From positions 1 to 64,000 of the forward strand of contig JAEZFD010000007.1 in NCBI GenBank assembly GCA_023417655.1: a stretch of 64,000 nt of DNA, written 5' to 3'. Each line of letters starts with the position of its first letter. Within the stretch, counting starts at the first letter, position 1. Positions 1-8,754 of this stretch are shown here, piece by piece. Made by a program: the position numbers and the translations under genes. Source of the stretch: Planctomycetota bacterium (GTDB lineage Bacteria; Planctomycetota; Planctomycetia; Planctomycetales; Planctomycetaceae). The notes under the pieces were generated by a model, which saw only the letters and a list, made by a program, of their open reading frames with translations, was not told the origin of the DNA and made no database searches.

Positions 1-40
1 TCGGGGGAGGTAACTTCGGGGGAGGTAACTTCGGGGGAGG
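1..40 (+). repeat. 15-bp tandem repeat coding GGGNF units
   Basis: The 15-mer TCGGGGGAGGTAACT occurs at 1-15 and 16-30, and its first ten bases recur at 31-40. It encodes the Gly-Gly-Gly-Asn-Phe repeats of the truncated protein. Diverged copies continue to about 160. The array may extend beyond the window edge. Confidence 0.85.
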
Positions 41-1847
41 TGATCGCGGGGCTGGCAACTTTGGGGGTGGTAGCCGACCCGGGGGAGATTTTGGAGGCGG
101 AAACATCGGCGGCGGTGATCGTGGAGCCGGGAACTTCGGCGGCGGAAACATCAATCGGGACAACTTCGGGCTCGGACAAGGGGACCGAAATCCCATTCAG
201 CCCGGAGGCGCCAATCGTCCTGACTTCAACGGACAACGACCAGTTGGAGATCAGGGAGGCCGCCTGAACGGACTGGATTCGAACCGACCGTTCCCAGGCG
301 CTGACAATCGACCGGGAGGACTAGACGGAGGAGCGAACTTGCCTGGTCTCGGAGCTGCCCGACCTGGTGAGGGTGGAGCCGGAACACGCGTTCCTTTCGG
401 AGATCGCAACGCACCGGGTGAAGCTCGTGGTGTCGCCGATCGATTCGGACTCGGTGACAACGGCAACCGCGTGAATCAGGCCGGAGATCGATCCATTTCG
501 AACCGTCAGGAGGGACTGAATCAGCGGTTCGATGATGCTCAGGCACACTGGGGTGATTCCGGCTGGAACGCAGAGCACTGGAATGGTCCCAACGGCGGTT
601 CCGTCAATCACGTTGGTTATTGGGGCCCAAATAGTTATTGGGGGCATACCGGCGCCTGGGGACCGAATGGCGGTCACTATGGACATTCGAGCTATTACGG
701 CCCCGCCGGACATTGGTCCCGAAACTGGGGCGGATGGTACAACGGCTATGCTCCCGGCTGGGGACACGGCCGCTGGAACTATCTCTGGAATGATTATCCC
801 GCAGCCATGGCGTTCGGCGCCACGATGTGGGGAGTCAACGCGGTCGCATGGACGTTCGGAGTCAGCGATTACTACAACCCGTACTGTGACGGCCCGGTCT
901 ATGTGAACAATCAGCCGGTCGTCGCTTACACTCAGCCACTGATGGCGAGCCCAAGCCAGACGGCAGCGGGCGGGGATTCGAATTCCAGCAACGCAAGTGG
1001 AGATTCGGCCAACGATCCTGTGACTCAGCTCGTCGATCAGGCGCGGCAGTCCTTCTTCAACGGGGACTATAATGCGGCCTTGAACTCGATCAATCTGGCA
1101 CTCGCTCAGGCTCCCACGGATGCGGCGATCAATGAATTCCGCAGCTTGTGTCTGTACGCCATGGGGCAGTACCGTGACTCCGCAGCGACCATCTATGCCG
1201 TTCTCTCGGCCGGCCCAGGCTGGGACTGGACGACCATGATCAGTCTCTATTCCGACAGCAATGCCTACACTGATCAACTGCGGAAACTTGAGGCCTATGT
1301 CAAAGCGAATCCACAGTCGGCTGATGCTCAGTTCCTGCTGGGATACCACTACCTGACGGAAGGTCACACCGACGACGCTCTGGAAATGTGGAAGTCTGTG
1401 GCCCAGCTTCAGCCGAAGGACAAGCTGACGGCTCAACTGGTGAAGATGTATTCTTCGGATCCTGCTTCGAACCCGAACGGTGGCAGCCAGAGTCCGGTTC
1501 AGACGGCCTCTGCACCGGCCCCGGAACTGGACAAGCCGGCTTACCCGCTGAATCAGCTGACCGGAACATGGCAGGCAACTAGTGACAGCGGAACGTTTAC
1601 GCTGACCCTCGCGAACAAGGGCTCGTTCAGCTGGAAGTTCGTTCGGGACGGGAAACCGCAGTCCGTCACCGGTGCCTATACGGTCCGTGGGAACAATCTG
1701 GTGATGGAACCGGATTCAGGTGGAACCATGCTGAGCACAATCACACTCACCAATGCTCAAACTCTGCAGTTCGTCCCGATTGATAACAGCAATCAGTTCA
1801 CTTTCAAGAAGACGGGGCCAGCTGTGAATGACGTCTCGATGAGATAG
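1..1847 (+). CDS. Gly-rich TPR protein, 5' truncated by window edge
   Basis: The frame is open from base 3 to the TAG at 1845-1847, so the gene begins upstream of the window. The first 110 or so codons are low complexity, with GGGNF, GGGDRGAG and GGGNI units. A Trp/Tyr/Gly/His-rich stretch follows at about 590-870. Then comes a hydrophilic linker and two or three TPR-like helical hairpins at about 1020-1450, for example units around FNGDYNAALNSINLALAQAP and AQFLLGYHYLTEGHTDDAL. The last 90 residues resemble a small beta-barrel (LTGTWQATSDSGTFTLTL). I infer an envelope or surface protein with a protein-binding TPR module. The signal peptide, if any, is outside the window. The internal ATG at 339 is in frame but not a likely start, because the Gly-rich frame continues upstream. 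Exact function unknown. Confidence 0.8.
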   Translation, partial: GGGNFGGGNFGGGDRGAGNFGGGSRPGGDFGGGNIGGGDRGAGNFGGGNINRDNFGLGQGDRNPIQPGGANRPDFNGQRPVGDQGGRLNGLDSNRPFPGADNRPGGLDGGANLPGLGAARPGEGGAGTRVPFGDRNAPGEARGVADRFGLGDNGNRVNQAGDRSISNRQEGLNQRFDDAQAHWGDSGWNAEHWNGPNGGSVNHVGYWGPNSYWGHTGAWGPNGGHYGHSSYYGPAGHWSRNWGGWYNGYAPGWGHGRWNYLWNDYPAAMAFGATMWGVNAVAWTFGVSDYYNPYCDGPVYVNNQPVVAYTQPLMASPSQTAAGGDSNSSNASGDSANDPVTQLVDQARQSFFNGDYNAALNSINLALAQAPTDAAINEFRSLCLYAMGQYRDSAATIYAVLSAGPGWDWTTMISLYSDSNAYTDQLRKLEAYVKANPQSADAQFLLGYHYLTEGHTDDALEMWKSVAQLQPKDKLTAQLVKMYSSDPASNPNGGSQSPVQTASAPAPELDKPAYPLNQLTGTWQATSDSGTFTLTLANKGSFSWKFVRDGKPQSVTGAYTVRGNNLVMEPDSGGTMLSTITLTNAQTLQFVPIDNSNQFTFKKTGPAVNDVSMR

Positions 1848-1885
1848 GCACCTTCAGAGAAAGTTGAAGATCCTGTTCGTGGAGT

Positions 1886-1929
1886 GACACCGTGTCGACT
1901 GGGGATTTTCCCGAAGTCGGCACGGTGTC
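1886..1929 (+). terminator. long hairpin between TPR gene and lysA
   Basis: The arms are GACACCGTGTCGACT (1886-1900) and AGTCGGCACGGTGTC (1915-1929). They pair over 15 bp with a single T-G wobble, and GGG/CCC in the loop can extend the stack. The hairpin lies 38 bp after the TPR stop. No T-run follows, so it could be a non-canonical terminator or an mRNA-stabilising structure. Confidence 0.55.
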
Positions 1930-2054
1930 AACCTTTGGCGAGCTGTGTTATTCTCCCTCTGCAGCCGAATCGGATCGGCTGACACGGAAGGCCCATTGCC
2001 TGATGCGAGCGTTCTTCCGACCGTTCTGTCCGTTAAAAAACTGTTCCCGTCGCC

Positions 2055-3326
2055 ATGAGTGAATTTGAATACCGTCAGGGTGAGTTGTATTGCGAAAATG
2101 TCCGGGTCACGGATCTGGTGAAAGAGCACGGGACTCCACTATGGGTCTACTCTCAGGCCAAGGTCCTGCGCGAATACAACGCGATTCGGGAAGCGTTTGC
2201 CGAAGTTGACCCTGTCATCTGCTACTCGGTCAAAGCCAATTCAAATCTCAGTATCCTGAAACTGCTGAACGAAGCCGGAAGCAGCTTCGATGTCGTCAGC
2301 GGTGGCGAACTGTTTCGCGTGAAAGAAGCGGGTGCCGATACCACTCGTGTCGTCTTCGCAGGTGTTGGTAAAACCGACGCGGAGATCGCGCAGGGGCTCG
2401 AAAACAACATTCTGATGTACAACGTCGAGAGCGAAGCTGAACTCGACGCCATTGCCCGCGTGGCAGCTGAATACGGCCGTGTCGCTCCCGTTGCACTGCG
2501 TCTCAACCCCGACATCGACGGCAAGACACACGCCAAGACGACGACCGGGAAACGCGGCAACAAGTTCGGGATGGACATCGAGAAGCACAATGCCCTCGCC
2601 GCCAAAGTGCTCGCCAATCCGAATCTGGAACTGCGGGGAATTCACCTGCACATCGGTTCCCCCATTAACACCGTTGAGCCATATGAACAGGCTGCCCGGA
2701 AGGCCTATGAAGTCGTCATCGAACTGCGGAAGCAGGGACACGACACCAACTGGATCAACCTCGGCGGCGGATTCGGATTGAACTACCGCGGGACAGAAGC
2801 GGCGACAGCGTCGCAGTACGCTGAAGTGATTCTGCCGTACATCAAGAAGGCCGATTGTCGGCTGGCTCTGGAGCCAGGGCGATCAATCGTCGGGAATGCG
2901 GCGGTCCTCATCAGTCGAGTGATCTACACCAAGCGGGAAGGCGGCAAGCTGTTCGTCATTCAGGACGCAGCGATGAACGATCTCGTTCGTCCCGCGATGT
3001 ATGACTCCTTCCATGCAATTTGGCCGGTCGCTCCCTCTGTTGAGAAGCCAGTGGACTTCGATGCTGAGATCCCCGGCTGCGAACCAGTCGACGTTGTCGG
3101 TCCGATCTGCGAGTCAGGGGACTATCTGGCCAAGCAGCGCTGGTTGCCGCCGGTCGTCGCCGGAGATCTGATTTGCACCTTCAGCGCCGGTGCCTATGGA
3201 ACCGCGATGAGCAGCAACTACAACTCCCGTCCCCGCGCCGCGGAAGTGCTGGTCAACGGTGACGTGAGCCGGGTGATCCGTCGTCGCGAAACCTATGAAG
3301 ACCTGATCGCCGCAGAGCGCGTATAA
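2055..3326 (+). CDS. lysA: diaminopimelate decarboxylase
   Basis: Catalyses the last step of lysine synthesis, decarboxylating meso-diaminopimelate to L-lysine in the cytoplasm with PLP. The 423 residues are full length for the family. Visible signatures are the PLP lysine in CYSVKANSN (K60), GSSFDVVSGGEL, the HLHIGS strand, the Gly-rich phosphate loop GGGFGLNY, EPGRSIVGNA, and the C-terminal CESGDYLAK with the substrate-binding Cys contributed to the dimer partner. The PAMYDSFH segment is also typical. It is flanked by hairpins on both sides (1886-1929 and 3349-3380), so it is probably transcribed alone. Ornithine/arginine decarboxylase relatives share the fold, but the CESGD and RPAMYDSFH segments fit LysA. 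Confidence 0.96.
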   Translation: MSEFEYRQGELYCENVRVTDLVKEHGTPLWVYSQAKVLREYNAIREAFAEVDPVICYSVKANSNLSILKLLNEAGSSFDVVSGGELFRVKEAGADTTRVVFAGVGKTDAEIAQGLENNILMYNVESEAELDAIARVAAEYGRVAPVALRLNPDIDGKTHAKTTTGKRGNKFGMDIEKHNALAAKVLANPNLELRGIHLHIGSPINTVEPYEQAARKAYEVVIELRKQGHDTNWINLGGGFGLNYRGTEAATASQYAEVILPYIKKADCRLALEPGRSIVGNAAVLISRVIYTKREGGKLFVIQDAAMNDLVRPAMYDSFHAIWPVAPSVEKPVDFDAEIPGCEPVDVVGPICESGDYLAKQRWLPPVVAGDLICTFSAGAYGTAMSSNYNSRPRAAEVLVNGDVSRVIRRRETYEDLIAAERV

Positions 3327-3348
3327 TTCAAGGTGGAGTTCGGATTTC

Positions 3349-3386
3349 TCGCCCGCCGACGGGAACACTGTCGCGGGCGATTTCAT
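3349..3386 (+). terminator. terminator-like hairpin after lysA
   Basis: TCGCCCGC (3349-3356) pairs perfectly with GCGGGCGA (3373-3380) over 8 bp, followed by TTTCATTT. It lies about 22 bp after the lysA stop, consistent with a weak intrinsic terminator. Confidence 0.6.
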
Positions 3387-3446
3387 TTCCTGCTCAGCAT
3401 TCGGATTTGAACTTCATCTGGATTTAGAATTCACAGCGAAGGGACA

Positions 3447-3893
3447 ATGAATAAAGCATTTGTCCGGGAACCCGATGACGATGGTCGTCGGCTTTGCCCC
3501 CGCTGCGGTTCACTCGGGAAAGCCGTTCTCGCCGGGCCGCTGGACCAGCATGTCCGCCCGGAGTTCCGCGACCGGATTCGATCTTCCGCCTGGTTCTGTC
3601 CCTACTCTGACTGCAACGTGGCCTATTTCAATTCATTTGATTCGACGATCCTTGTCGAGGAGTTGTGCTCCCCGGTCTATCCCAAGGACCCGGATGCCCC
3701 GCTCTGTGCGTGCTTTGGTTTCACCATTGAAGAGATCGAAGCCGATGTCGATGAGGGGACGCCGGTCCGCATTCGTGATCTGCTGCAGAAATCGCAGTCG
3801 CCGGAAGCGCGTTGTCAAAGTCTGGCCGCCGACGGAACCTGCTGCATGACAGAGGTGAAGCGAATCTACATGAAGCTGCGCGGCGGACAATAG
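3447..3893 (+). CDS. CopZ-like zinc / BFD-type [2Fe-2S] protein
   Basis: A 148-residue Cys-rich protein. The N-terminal half has CPRCG near residue 17 and a later CPYSDC, matching the zinc-binding domain seen at the N-terminus of archaeal CopZ. The second half has CAC (LCACFGFT) followed by ARCQ and a CC pair (GTCCMTEV), which resembles BFD-like [2Fe-2S] ligation. The usual C-terminal heavy-metal-associated (HMA) domain that carries copper in CopZ is absent. The protein may therefore act in iron-sulfur or electron transfer rather than as a copper chaperone. The ribosome binding site AAGGGAC precedes ATG. No copper ATPase is adjacent. Family assignment comes from motif spacing and is moderately secure; the cellular role is not known. 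Confidence 0.7.
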   Translation: MNKAFVREPDDDGRRLCPRCGSLGKAVLAGPLDQHVRPEFRDRIRSSAWFCPYSDCNVAYFNSFDSTILVEELCSPVYPKDPDAPLCACFGFTIEEIEADVDEGTPVRIRDLLQKSQSPEARCQSLAADGTCCMTEVKRIYMKLRGGQ

Positions 3894-3906
3894 ACCCGAT
3901 GAGAGA

Positions 3907-4719
3907 CTACCCTTTTCGGAAAACCAGTTCATGACAGCCGAGTCGGCGGGTCTGCTTCCCATGTCGAAAGGCGAAGCCCCGCTGCTGATAGAAATCAATC
4001 AGCTGTTGATATCCGGCGACCTCGAACGGCAGTCCGCCCAGCCAGTCATCCCAGTCATGAGTGATTGACATCCCGCGATGACGGCGATATCCGGCGAACT
4101 CATTCCGTCCGCGAAGGATCGAAACCAGCGTTGTCCGGATGGCGAACCAGGGGTAGAAGACCATCTTCATAGCGATCCGACCGAACAGACCGGAGCAGTA
4201 GATTTCCTTCACCCGTCGCCAGGCGCCGGACTGCCAACCCTGATCGTTGTAGATCGCAATGGCGAGAGTTCCACCGGGCATGACGTTGTGTGTGACCAGA
4301 TCCAGAGCCCGCCACATGTCACCAGTATGATGCAGCACTCCCCAGGAGTAGACGACATCAAACTGACCAAGTGATTTCAGAAACGCTTCATCCAGCGCTG
4401 AGCCTTGCAGGATGGTCCAGCGAGTCGGTTCGCTGTCGAAACGGCCACGGAGTTTTTCGGCACAGCTCACTGACGCGGGGTCAAAGTCAAATGACGTGAC
4501 GTCCGCACCCAATTTTCGGGCCGCCAGAGAGAAGAGTCCACTACCGCTGCCGATATCGAGGAATCGCTTGCCTTTCAGCGATTCGACCCCCAGCAGATCA
4601 CGCAGAGATTGGACTGCAATCTCAACTCGGGAGTCGTCGAGTGTCTCCAGAAACGAAGCCCAGTTCTTCCCGAAGGAGAACCGTTCCCCGCTCTGAATTT
4701 CCTGAATCGCTGACGGCAT
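3907..4719 (-). CDS. class I SAM-dependent methyltransferase
   Basis: A 270-residue cytosolic protein with a Rossmann-type SAM-binding core. Motif I is FLDIGSGSGLFSLAARKLG near residue 53, followed by the acidic strand-2 end VTSFDFDPASV and the post-core strand FDVVYSWGVLHHTGDMWRAL, typical of UbiG/Methyltransf_11 enzymes. The C-terminal third (about 160-260) is Trp/Tyr/Arg rich (YPWFAIRTTLVSILRGR, THDWDDWLGGLPFE) and probably forms the substrate cap. Similar sequences sit near glycan or lipid genes in other bacteria, but nothing here names the substrate. The ribosome binding site GGAGG lies upstream of ATG. It faces the CopZ-like gene convergently with only 13 bp between stops, and lepA lies upstream on the same strand with an 84-bp gap. 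Confidence 0.85.
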   Translation of the reverse strand: MPSAIQEIQSGERFSFGKNWASFLETLDDSRVEIAVQSLRDLLGVESLKGKRFLDIGSGSGLFSLAARKLGADVTSFDFDPASVSCAEKLRGRFDSEPTRWTILQGSALDEAFLKSLGQFDVVYSWGVLHHTGDMWRALDLVTHNVMPGGTLAIAIYNDQGWQSGAWRRVKEIYCSGLFGRIAMKMVFYPWFAIRTTLVSILRGRNEFAGYRRHRGMSITHDWDDWLGGLPFEVAGYQQLIDFYQQRGFAFRHGKQTRRLGCHELVFRKG

Positions 4720-4803
4720 TTCACGCCTCCATCACAGCGACGGTTCGAACAGACGTCCGAACAGATCGCCAAGTGTTGAGTGCGGGAGTGAACGGAAGGC
4801 AGT

Positions 4804-6606
4804 TTAGTCGTCGTTGCCGGATTCCAGCACGGAAAGGAAGGCCTTCTGCGGAATCTCGACCTCACCGAACTGCTTCATCCGCTTCTTGCCCTCTTTCTGC
4901 TTTTGCAGCAGCTTTCGCTTCCGGCTGATGTCCCCGCCATAGCACTTGGCTGTCACGTTCTTCCGCAGTGCAGAGATCGTCTCGCGGGCGATGACTCGTC
5001 CACCGAGAGCCGCCTGAATGGGGACCTCGAACTGGTGTCGGGGAATTTCTTCCTTCAGCTTCTTCACCATGGCGCGACCACGGCGTTCTGCGGAAGCGCG
5101 GTGAACTATAGTCGCCAGTGCCTCGACCGTATTGCCCTTCACGAGGATGTCCATCTTTACGAGGTCGGCCGCTTTGAAGCCAATGACCTCGTAATCCATC
5201 GTGCCGTAGCCGCGGGTGATCGACTTCAGCTTGTCGTGCATGTCATAGATGATTTCCGCAAGCGGCATCTCATAGACGAGCTGAGCCCGGTCACGTCCGA
5301 GGAACTCGGTCGACTTATATTCGCCGCGACGATCCGAGCAGAGCTGCATGATCGACCCGATGTTGGTCGTTGGCAGAATGAAGGTGACGCGAGAAATGGG
5401 TTCACGGAACTCTTCGATCGATCCGGAATCCGGAACGTCGGCCGGGTTGTCGATGGTGATCGTCTCTCCGCTCCGTTTGACCAGCTGATAGGTCACGTTC
5501 GGAGCCGTCTGGATCAGGTCGACATCGGCTTCATCTTCGAGACGCTGCTGGATGATTTCCATGTGCAGCATGCCGAGAAAGCCGCAACGGAACCCGAAAC
5601 CGAGGGCATCGCTGGTCTCAGGTGCGAAGGTGAAACTCGCATCGTTGAGCGACATTTTATCGAGTTCGAAACGCAGCTTTTCGAAGTCGGTCGCATCGAT
5701 GGGATACATCCCGCAGAAGACCATCTGCTTGGGCTGCTTGTATCCGGGGAGGGGTTCTTTCGCCTGATTCCCCTGATGGGTGACAGTGTCCCCGACGTGA
5801 ATGTTTCCGAGAACTTTGACGCCTGTGATGATATATCCGGCCTGCCCTGGCCCGAGTTCTTCGGTTGCTTCCATGAACGGGCGGAACTGACCGATCTCGA
5901 GCACATCATGCACGGTCGCTCCACGCATGAAGCGAATGCGGTCCTTCTTCCGGATGGTGCCGTCGACGACTCGGATATAGGTGACCACGCCGCGGTAGTC
6001 ATCGTACTTGCTGTCGAAGACGAGCGCCCGCAACGGAGCTTCCGGGTCTCCTTTGGGAGCAGGAATTCTCTCGATGATGGCTGCGATGCATTCTTCGATG
6101 CCGATGCCAGCCTTCGCGCTGACCTTCAACGCATTGCTGGCATCCAAGCCGATGACGTTTTCGATTTCCTCGCAAACTTCTTCGATGCGAACGACCGGCA
6201 GATCGATTTTGTTGAGAACAGGAATGATTTCGAGATTCGCGTCGATGGCGGCATAAGCATTCGCCACAGTCTGAGCCTGTACCCCCTGAAACGCGTCAAC
6301 GACCAGCAGAGCCCCTTCGCAAGCGGCGAGACTGCGCGACACTTCGTAGTGGAAGTCGACGTGGCCCGGCGTATCAATAAAGTTCAGCTGATACGTTTTG
6401 CCTTTATAGTCATAGTCGATGGCCACAGCCCGAGCTTTGACGGTGATGCCTCGTTCCCGTTCGACGTCGAGATCGTCCAGCAGCTGAGCCTGGAAATTGC
6501 GTTCATCAATCGCGCCACTTTTCAGCAACAGCTGGTCTGCGAGCGTGCTTTTGCCGTGGTCGATGTGGGCAATGATCGAGAAATTGCGGATCTGTTCCGG
6601 CTTCAT
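4804..6606 (-). CDS. lepA: elongation factor 4 (back-translocating GTPase)
   Basis: A ribosome-associated translational GTPase. The 600 residues match LepA length. The G domain shows the P-loop AHIDHGKSTLADQLL, switch I RERGITVKA, DTPGHVDF (G3) and NKIDLP (G4). Domain II, EF-G-like domains III and V, and the LepA-specific C-terminal domain follow, ending in the basic tract CYGGDISRKRKLLQKQKEG that is diagnostic of LepA over EF-G or TypA. It is divergently oriented from bshB1 across 342 bp. A 625-codon frame on the opposite strand is an artefact of codon bias. In proteobacteria lepA often precedes lepB; no signal peptidase is seen here. Confidence 0.98.
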   Translation of the reverse strand: MKPEQIRNFSIIAHIDHGKSTLADQLLLKSGAIDERNFQAQLLDDLDVERERGITVKARAVAIDYDYKGKTYQLNFIDTPGHVDFHYEVSRSLAACEGALLVVDAFQGVQAQTVANAYAAIDANLEIIPVLNKIDLPVVRIEEVCEEIENVIGLDASNALKVSAKAGIGIEECIAAIIERIPAPKGDPEAPLRALVFDSKYDDYRGVVTYIRVVDGTIRKKDRIRFMRGATVHDVLEIGQFRPFMEATEELGPGQAGYIITGVKVLGNIHVGDTVTHQGNQAKEPLPGYKQPKQMVFCGMYPIDATDFEKLRFELDKMSLNDASFTFAPETSDALGFGFRCGFLGMLHMEIIQQRLEDEADVDLIQTAPNVTYQLVKRSGETITIDNPADVPDSGSIEEFREPISRVTFILPTTNIGSIMQLCSDRRGEYKSTEFLGRDRAQLVYEMPLAEIIYDMHDKLKSITRGYGTMDYEVIGFKAADLVKMDILVKGNTVEALATIVHRASAERRGRAMVKKLKEEIPRHQFEVPIQAALGGRVIARETISALRKNVTAKCYGGDISRKRKLLQKQKEGKKRMKQFGEVEIPQKAFLSVLESGNDD

Positions 6607-6948
6607 GGGGAGGTGTCAGTTCGCATCTGGGAAGTCTGGTGTTGCCTGAAACTGAATCAACGAAATGAGTTCCGGCACCCGTCAGAGAATGGGACGCTGC
6701 ATGAATCGCCCGTGCAACGGCCTACTCCCAGTATAGGGATCAAACGGGGAACTGAACAACGACGGTTCAAAAGTCAGTGAGAAAAGTCGGGAAGGCCCAC
6801 ATTTTTTTCCCCGAGCCCGTGGCGCCAAATCATCTGGATTCGGGAAGGCGGCATCACATTCCCAGAGCAATTTGGTTAGCATGGTCGCGGAATCAGGGGC
6901 AGCTCAGCTGGCTTCTGAACTGACCTTCCTCAATCTGCGTTCGGAATC
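6607..6948. other. divergent intergenic region, lepA / bshB1
   Basis: 342 bp between the two start codons. No convincing gene, RNA or operator was recognised. It presumably holds both promoters. A T-run lies at about 6800-6808. Confidence 0.5.
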
Positions 6949-7737
6949 ATGGCAGACTCGAAATCGCTCCCGGATCGACTGGACGTTATTGCGGTCGGAG
7001 CGCATCCCGATGATGTCGAAGTCGCGATCGGCGGGACCTTGGCAACCTTGGTTGAACAGGGTTATCGGGTCGGAATTATCGACCTGACAGATGGAGAGCC
7101 AACCCCCGGCAGTCCGGGTCCAGAGCATCGGCTTGCGGAAGCAGCGCGAGCGGCCGAGATCCTCGGCGTTCAGGTTCGGGTGACTCTTGATCTGCCGAAC
7201 CGGAAGTTGTTCGACTGTTTTGAAGCGCGGGTGGCACTCGCCAAGCAGTTCCGAATTTATCGCCCCAAAATCGTGCTTGGGATCGCCGACAAGACTCCGC
7301 TGGCCTCGCCTGATCACTGGCAGGCGATGCAGATTACCGATGCTGCCGTCTTTTACTCCCGACTGACGAAATGGGACGGTGAGTTCGACGGCCTGCCTGT
7401 GCACACCATTCAGCAGCTACTGTGGTATCCCCTCGGTTTTCATCACACGAAGTCGACCGAGGCTGCTGGCACAATCGTCGTCGACATTTCCAATGCGCTG
7501 GAAAAGAAACTCGATGCCGTGCGGGCCTATGGTTCGCAGTTCCCGGAGACGAAACAGCGCATTTATCAGTCGATTGAGCACGAGGCGCGGTCACTGGGAC
7601 TTTCTGCGGGATTCGCTGCCGGGGAACTGCTGATTTCTCCTCGTCCGATCGTCGTGAAAGACCTGATGGACACTTTCGCCCGACCGGATCTTCCACGCAC
7701 AAATTTGGATCCGAGCTCACAGGCCCTGGGACCGTGA
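6949..7737 (+). CDS. bshB1: bacillithiol biosynthesis deacetylase BshB1-type (PIG-L/LmbE)
   Basis: A zinc-dependent deacetylase of the PIG-L/LmbE family that removes acetyl from GlcNAc-malate in bacillithiol synthesis. The family signature AHPDDVEVAIGG supplies zinc ligands (His, Asp) and the catalytic Asp near residue 18. DLTDGEPTPGSPGPEHRL and the third zinc-ligand segment SPDHWQAM near residue 120 are BshB1-like, as is the HHTKS motif. Length (262) fits. No bshA or bshC is in this window, so a complete bacillithiol pathway is not shown. The enzyme could act on another N-acetylglucosaminyl conjugate. It converges on coaC with a 21-bp overlap of coding ends. Confidence 0.82.
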   Translation: MADSKSLPDRLDVIAVGAHPDDVEVAIGGTLATLVEQGYRVGIIDLTDGEPTPGSPGPEHRLAEAARAAEILGVQVRVTLDLPNRKLFDCFEARVALAKQFRIYRPKIVLGIADKTPLASPDHWQAMQITDAAVFYSRLTKWDGEFDGLPVHTIQQLLWYPLGFHHTKSTEAAGTIVVDISNALEKKLDAVRAYGSQFPETKQRIYQSIEHEARSLGLSAGFAAGELLISPRPIVVKDLMDTFARPDLPRTNLDPSSQALGP

Positions 7738-8295
7738 CAGGCCCGTCGGTGAGAGGATCTCGCTCACGGCCTGCAGAACCTCGGGCGGTTCTGCCATGCG
7801 GCCGGGACCGATTGCTCCACAACTCAGCCAACCGGAACCGGGACCGACGAACTTGATGCCGTCGTCCAGCAGTTGCCGCAAGTTGCGCTGGACGGGGGGC
7901 TTTGTCCACATTTCATTGTTCATCGCTGGGGCAAGCAGGACCGGACACGTCACCGCCAGCGCGAGTGTCGTCAACAGGTCATCTGCGAGACCATGCGCCA
8001 GACGAGCCATCACATGTGCTGTTGCCGGTGCAATCAACATTAACTGGGCACGTCGGGCTAATCCGATGTGCTCTCCCAGATAGTGCTCTTGGGGAGAGAA
8101 GAGCTCTGAGTAGACAGGGCGGTTTGTGAGTGCCTGGAATGTTGTCGGACCAATGAACTCATGCGCGGAGCGAGTCATGACGACTGTCACGTTTGCTCCT
8201 TGCTGGACGAGTTTGCTGACAACATCGGCGGTCTTATAGGCCGCGACACCGCCAGCGACACCAACCAGAATTTCTGTTCCGTCCGTCAGTGACAT
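7717..8295 (-). CDS. coaC: phosphopantothenoylcysteine decarboxylase, stand-alone
   Basis: An FMN-dependent enzyme that decarboxylates 4'-phosphopantothenoylcysteine to 4'-phosphopantetheine in CoA synthesis. The 192 residues cover only the CoaC half of the usual bifunctional CoaBC. Visible features are the flavoprotein start LVGVAGGVAAYKT, AHEFIGPTTFQAL, the PAT segment (IAPATAHVMARLAHGLADD), the substrate-binding PAMNNEMW and the flap GWLSCGAIGPGRMAEP with the catalytic Cys. The CoaB ligase domain is missing and no coaB is nearby; separate CoaB and CoaC are common in some bacterial phyla. The ribosome binding site AGGAAG precedes ATG. Confidence 0.88.
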   Translation of the reverse strand: MSLTDGTEILVGVAGGVAAYKTADVVSKLVQQGANVTVVMTRSAHEFIGPTTFQALTNRPVYSELFSPQEHYLGEHIGLARRAQLMLIAPATAHVMARLAHGLADDLLTTLALAVTCPVLLAPAMNNEMWTKPPVQRNLRQLLDDGIKFVGPGSGWLSCGAIGPGRMAEPPEVLQAVSEILSPTGLSRSQGL

Positions 8296-8754
8296 CGTTC
8301 AACTTCCTGCTTGTCTGGTGAGGCTGAGTTGACTTTTTCGTCCCCGATTCGAGAGTGACTTTCACGTGAAATCGTGACTCGCATCAACGACTTCGCATCA
8401 CCACGGGGGTCAAAAATCAAGCCCAATTGATCATTTAAGTTCCAAAAATGATCGTCTTGGAATCTGTATCCTGCCAATTTATACTCGGTTACGTTCAGAA
8501 TCGCTTTTCATTACGGAACTTGTTCTGTTGGGAGCCGCGCGAGCCTCTTCGATTCGTATTTCATCCGGAGGGATCCTTTTTGATGGAGCGAGACACTTTC
8601 TTCGATTCACATTCAACCTGCTCGTCCGTTGGATTGTCGGACCCTGGCAGGGAATTGACGCGGCATCTTCGACAGAGGGATTCCTCGGGCCTGTAATTAT
8701 TCGACTTGGCCGCAGCGTTGGCGATGCGGCATTCGAATTGCGATGGTGTAAGAA
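8296..8754. other. divergent intergenic region, coaC / LOV kinase
   Basis: 459 bp without a credible gene; short frames here lack ribosome binding sites and plausible composition. It contains one AT-rich inverted repeat at 8429-8453, listed separately. Confidence 0.5.
8429..8453. promoter_or_regulatory. perfect AT-rich inverted repeat, operator-like
   Basis: GATCATTT (8429-8436) and AAATGATC (8446-8453) form an 8-bp perfect dyad with a 9-bp spacer. Half-site spacing of about 17 bp centre to centre fits a dimeric DNA-binding protein. It lies about 130 bp upstream of coaC and 300 bp upstream of the kinase. The function is inferred only. Confidence 0.3.

Noticed and set aside
321..1436. 371-codon frame on the minus strand opposite the TPR protein
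   Set aside because: The plus-strand frame has TPR repeats and Gly-rich repeats; the antisense frame has no recognisable domain.
4903..6780. 625-codon open frame opposite lepA
   Set aside because: It lies almost wholly antisense to a clear LepA protein; its composition follows from GC-rich codon bias and no domain is visible.
8448..8696. 82-codon frame between coaC and the LOV kinase
   Set aside because: No ribosome binding site or recognisable domain; composition resembles random translation.
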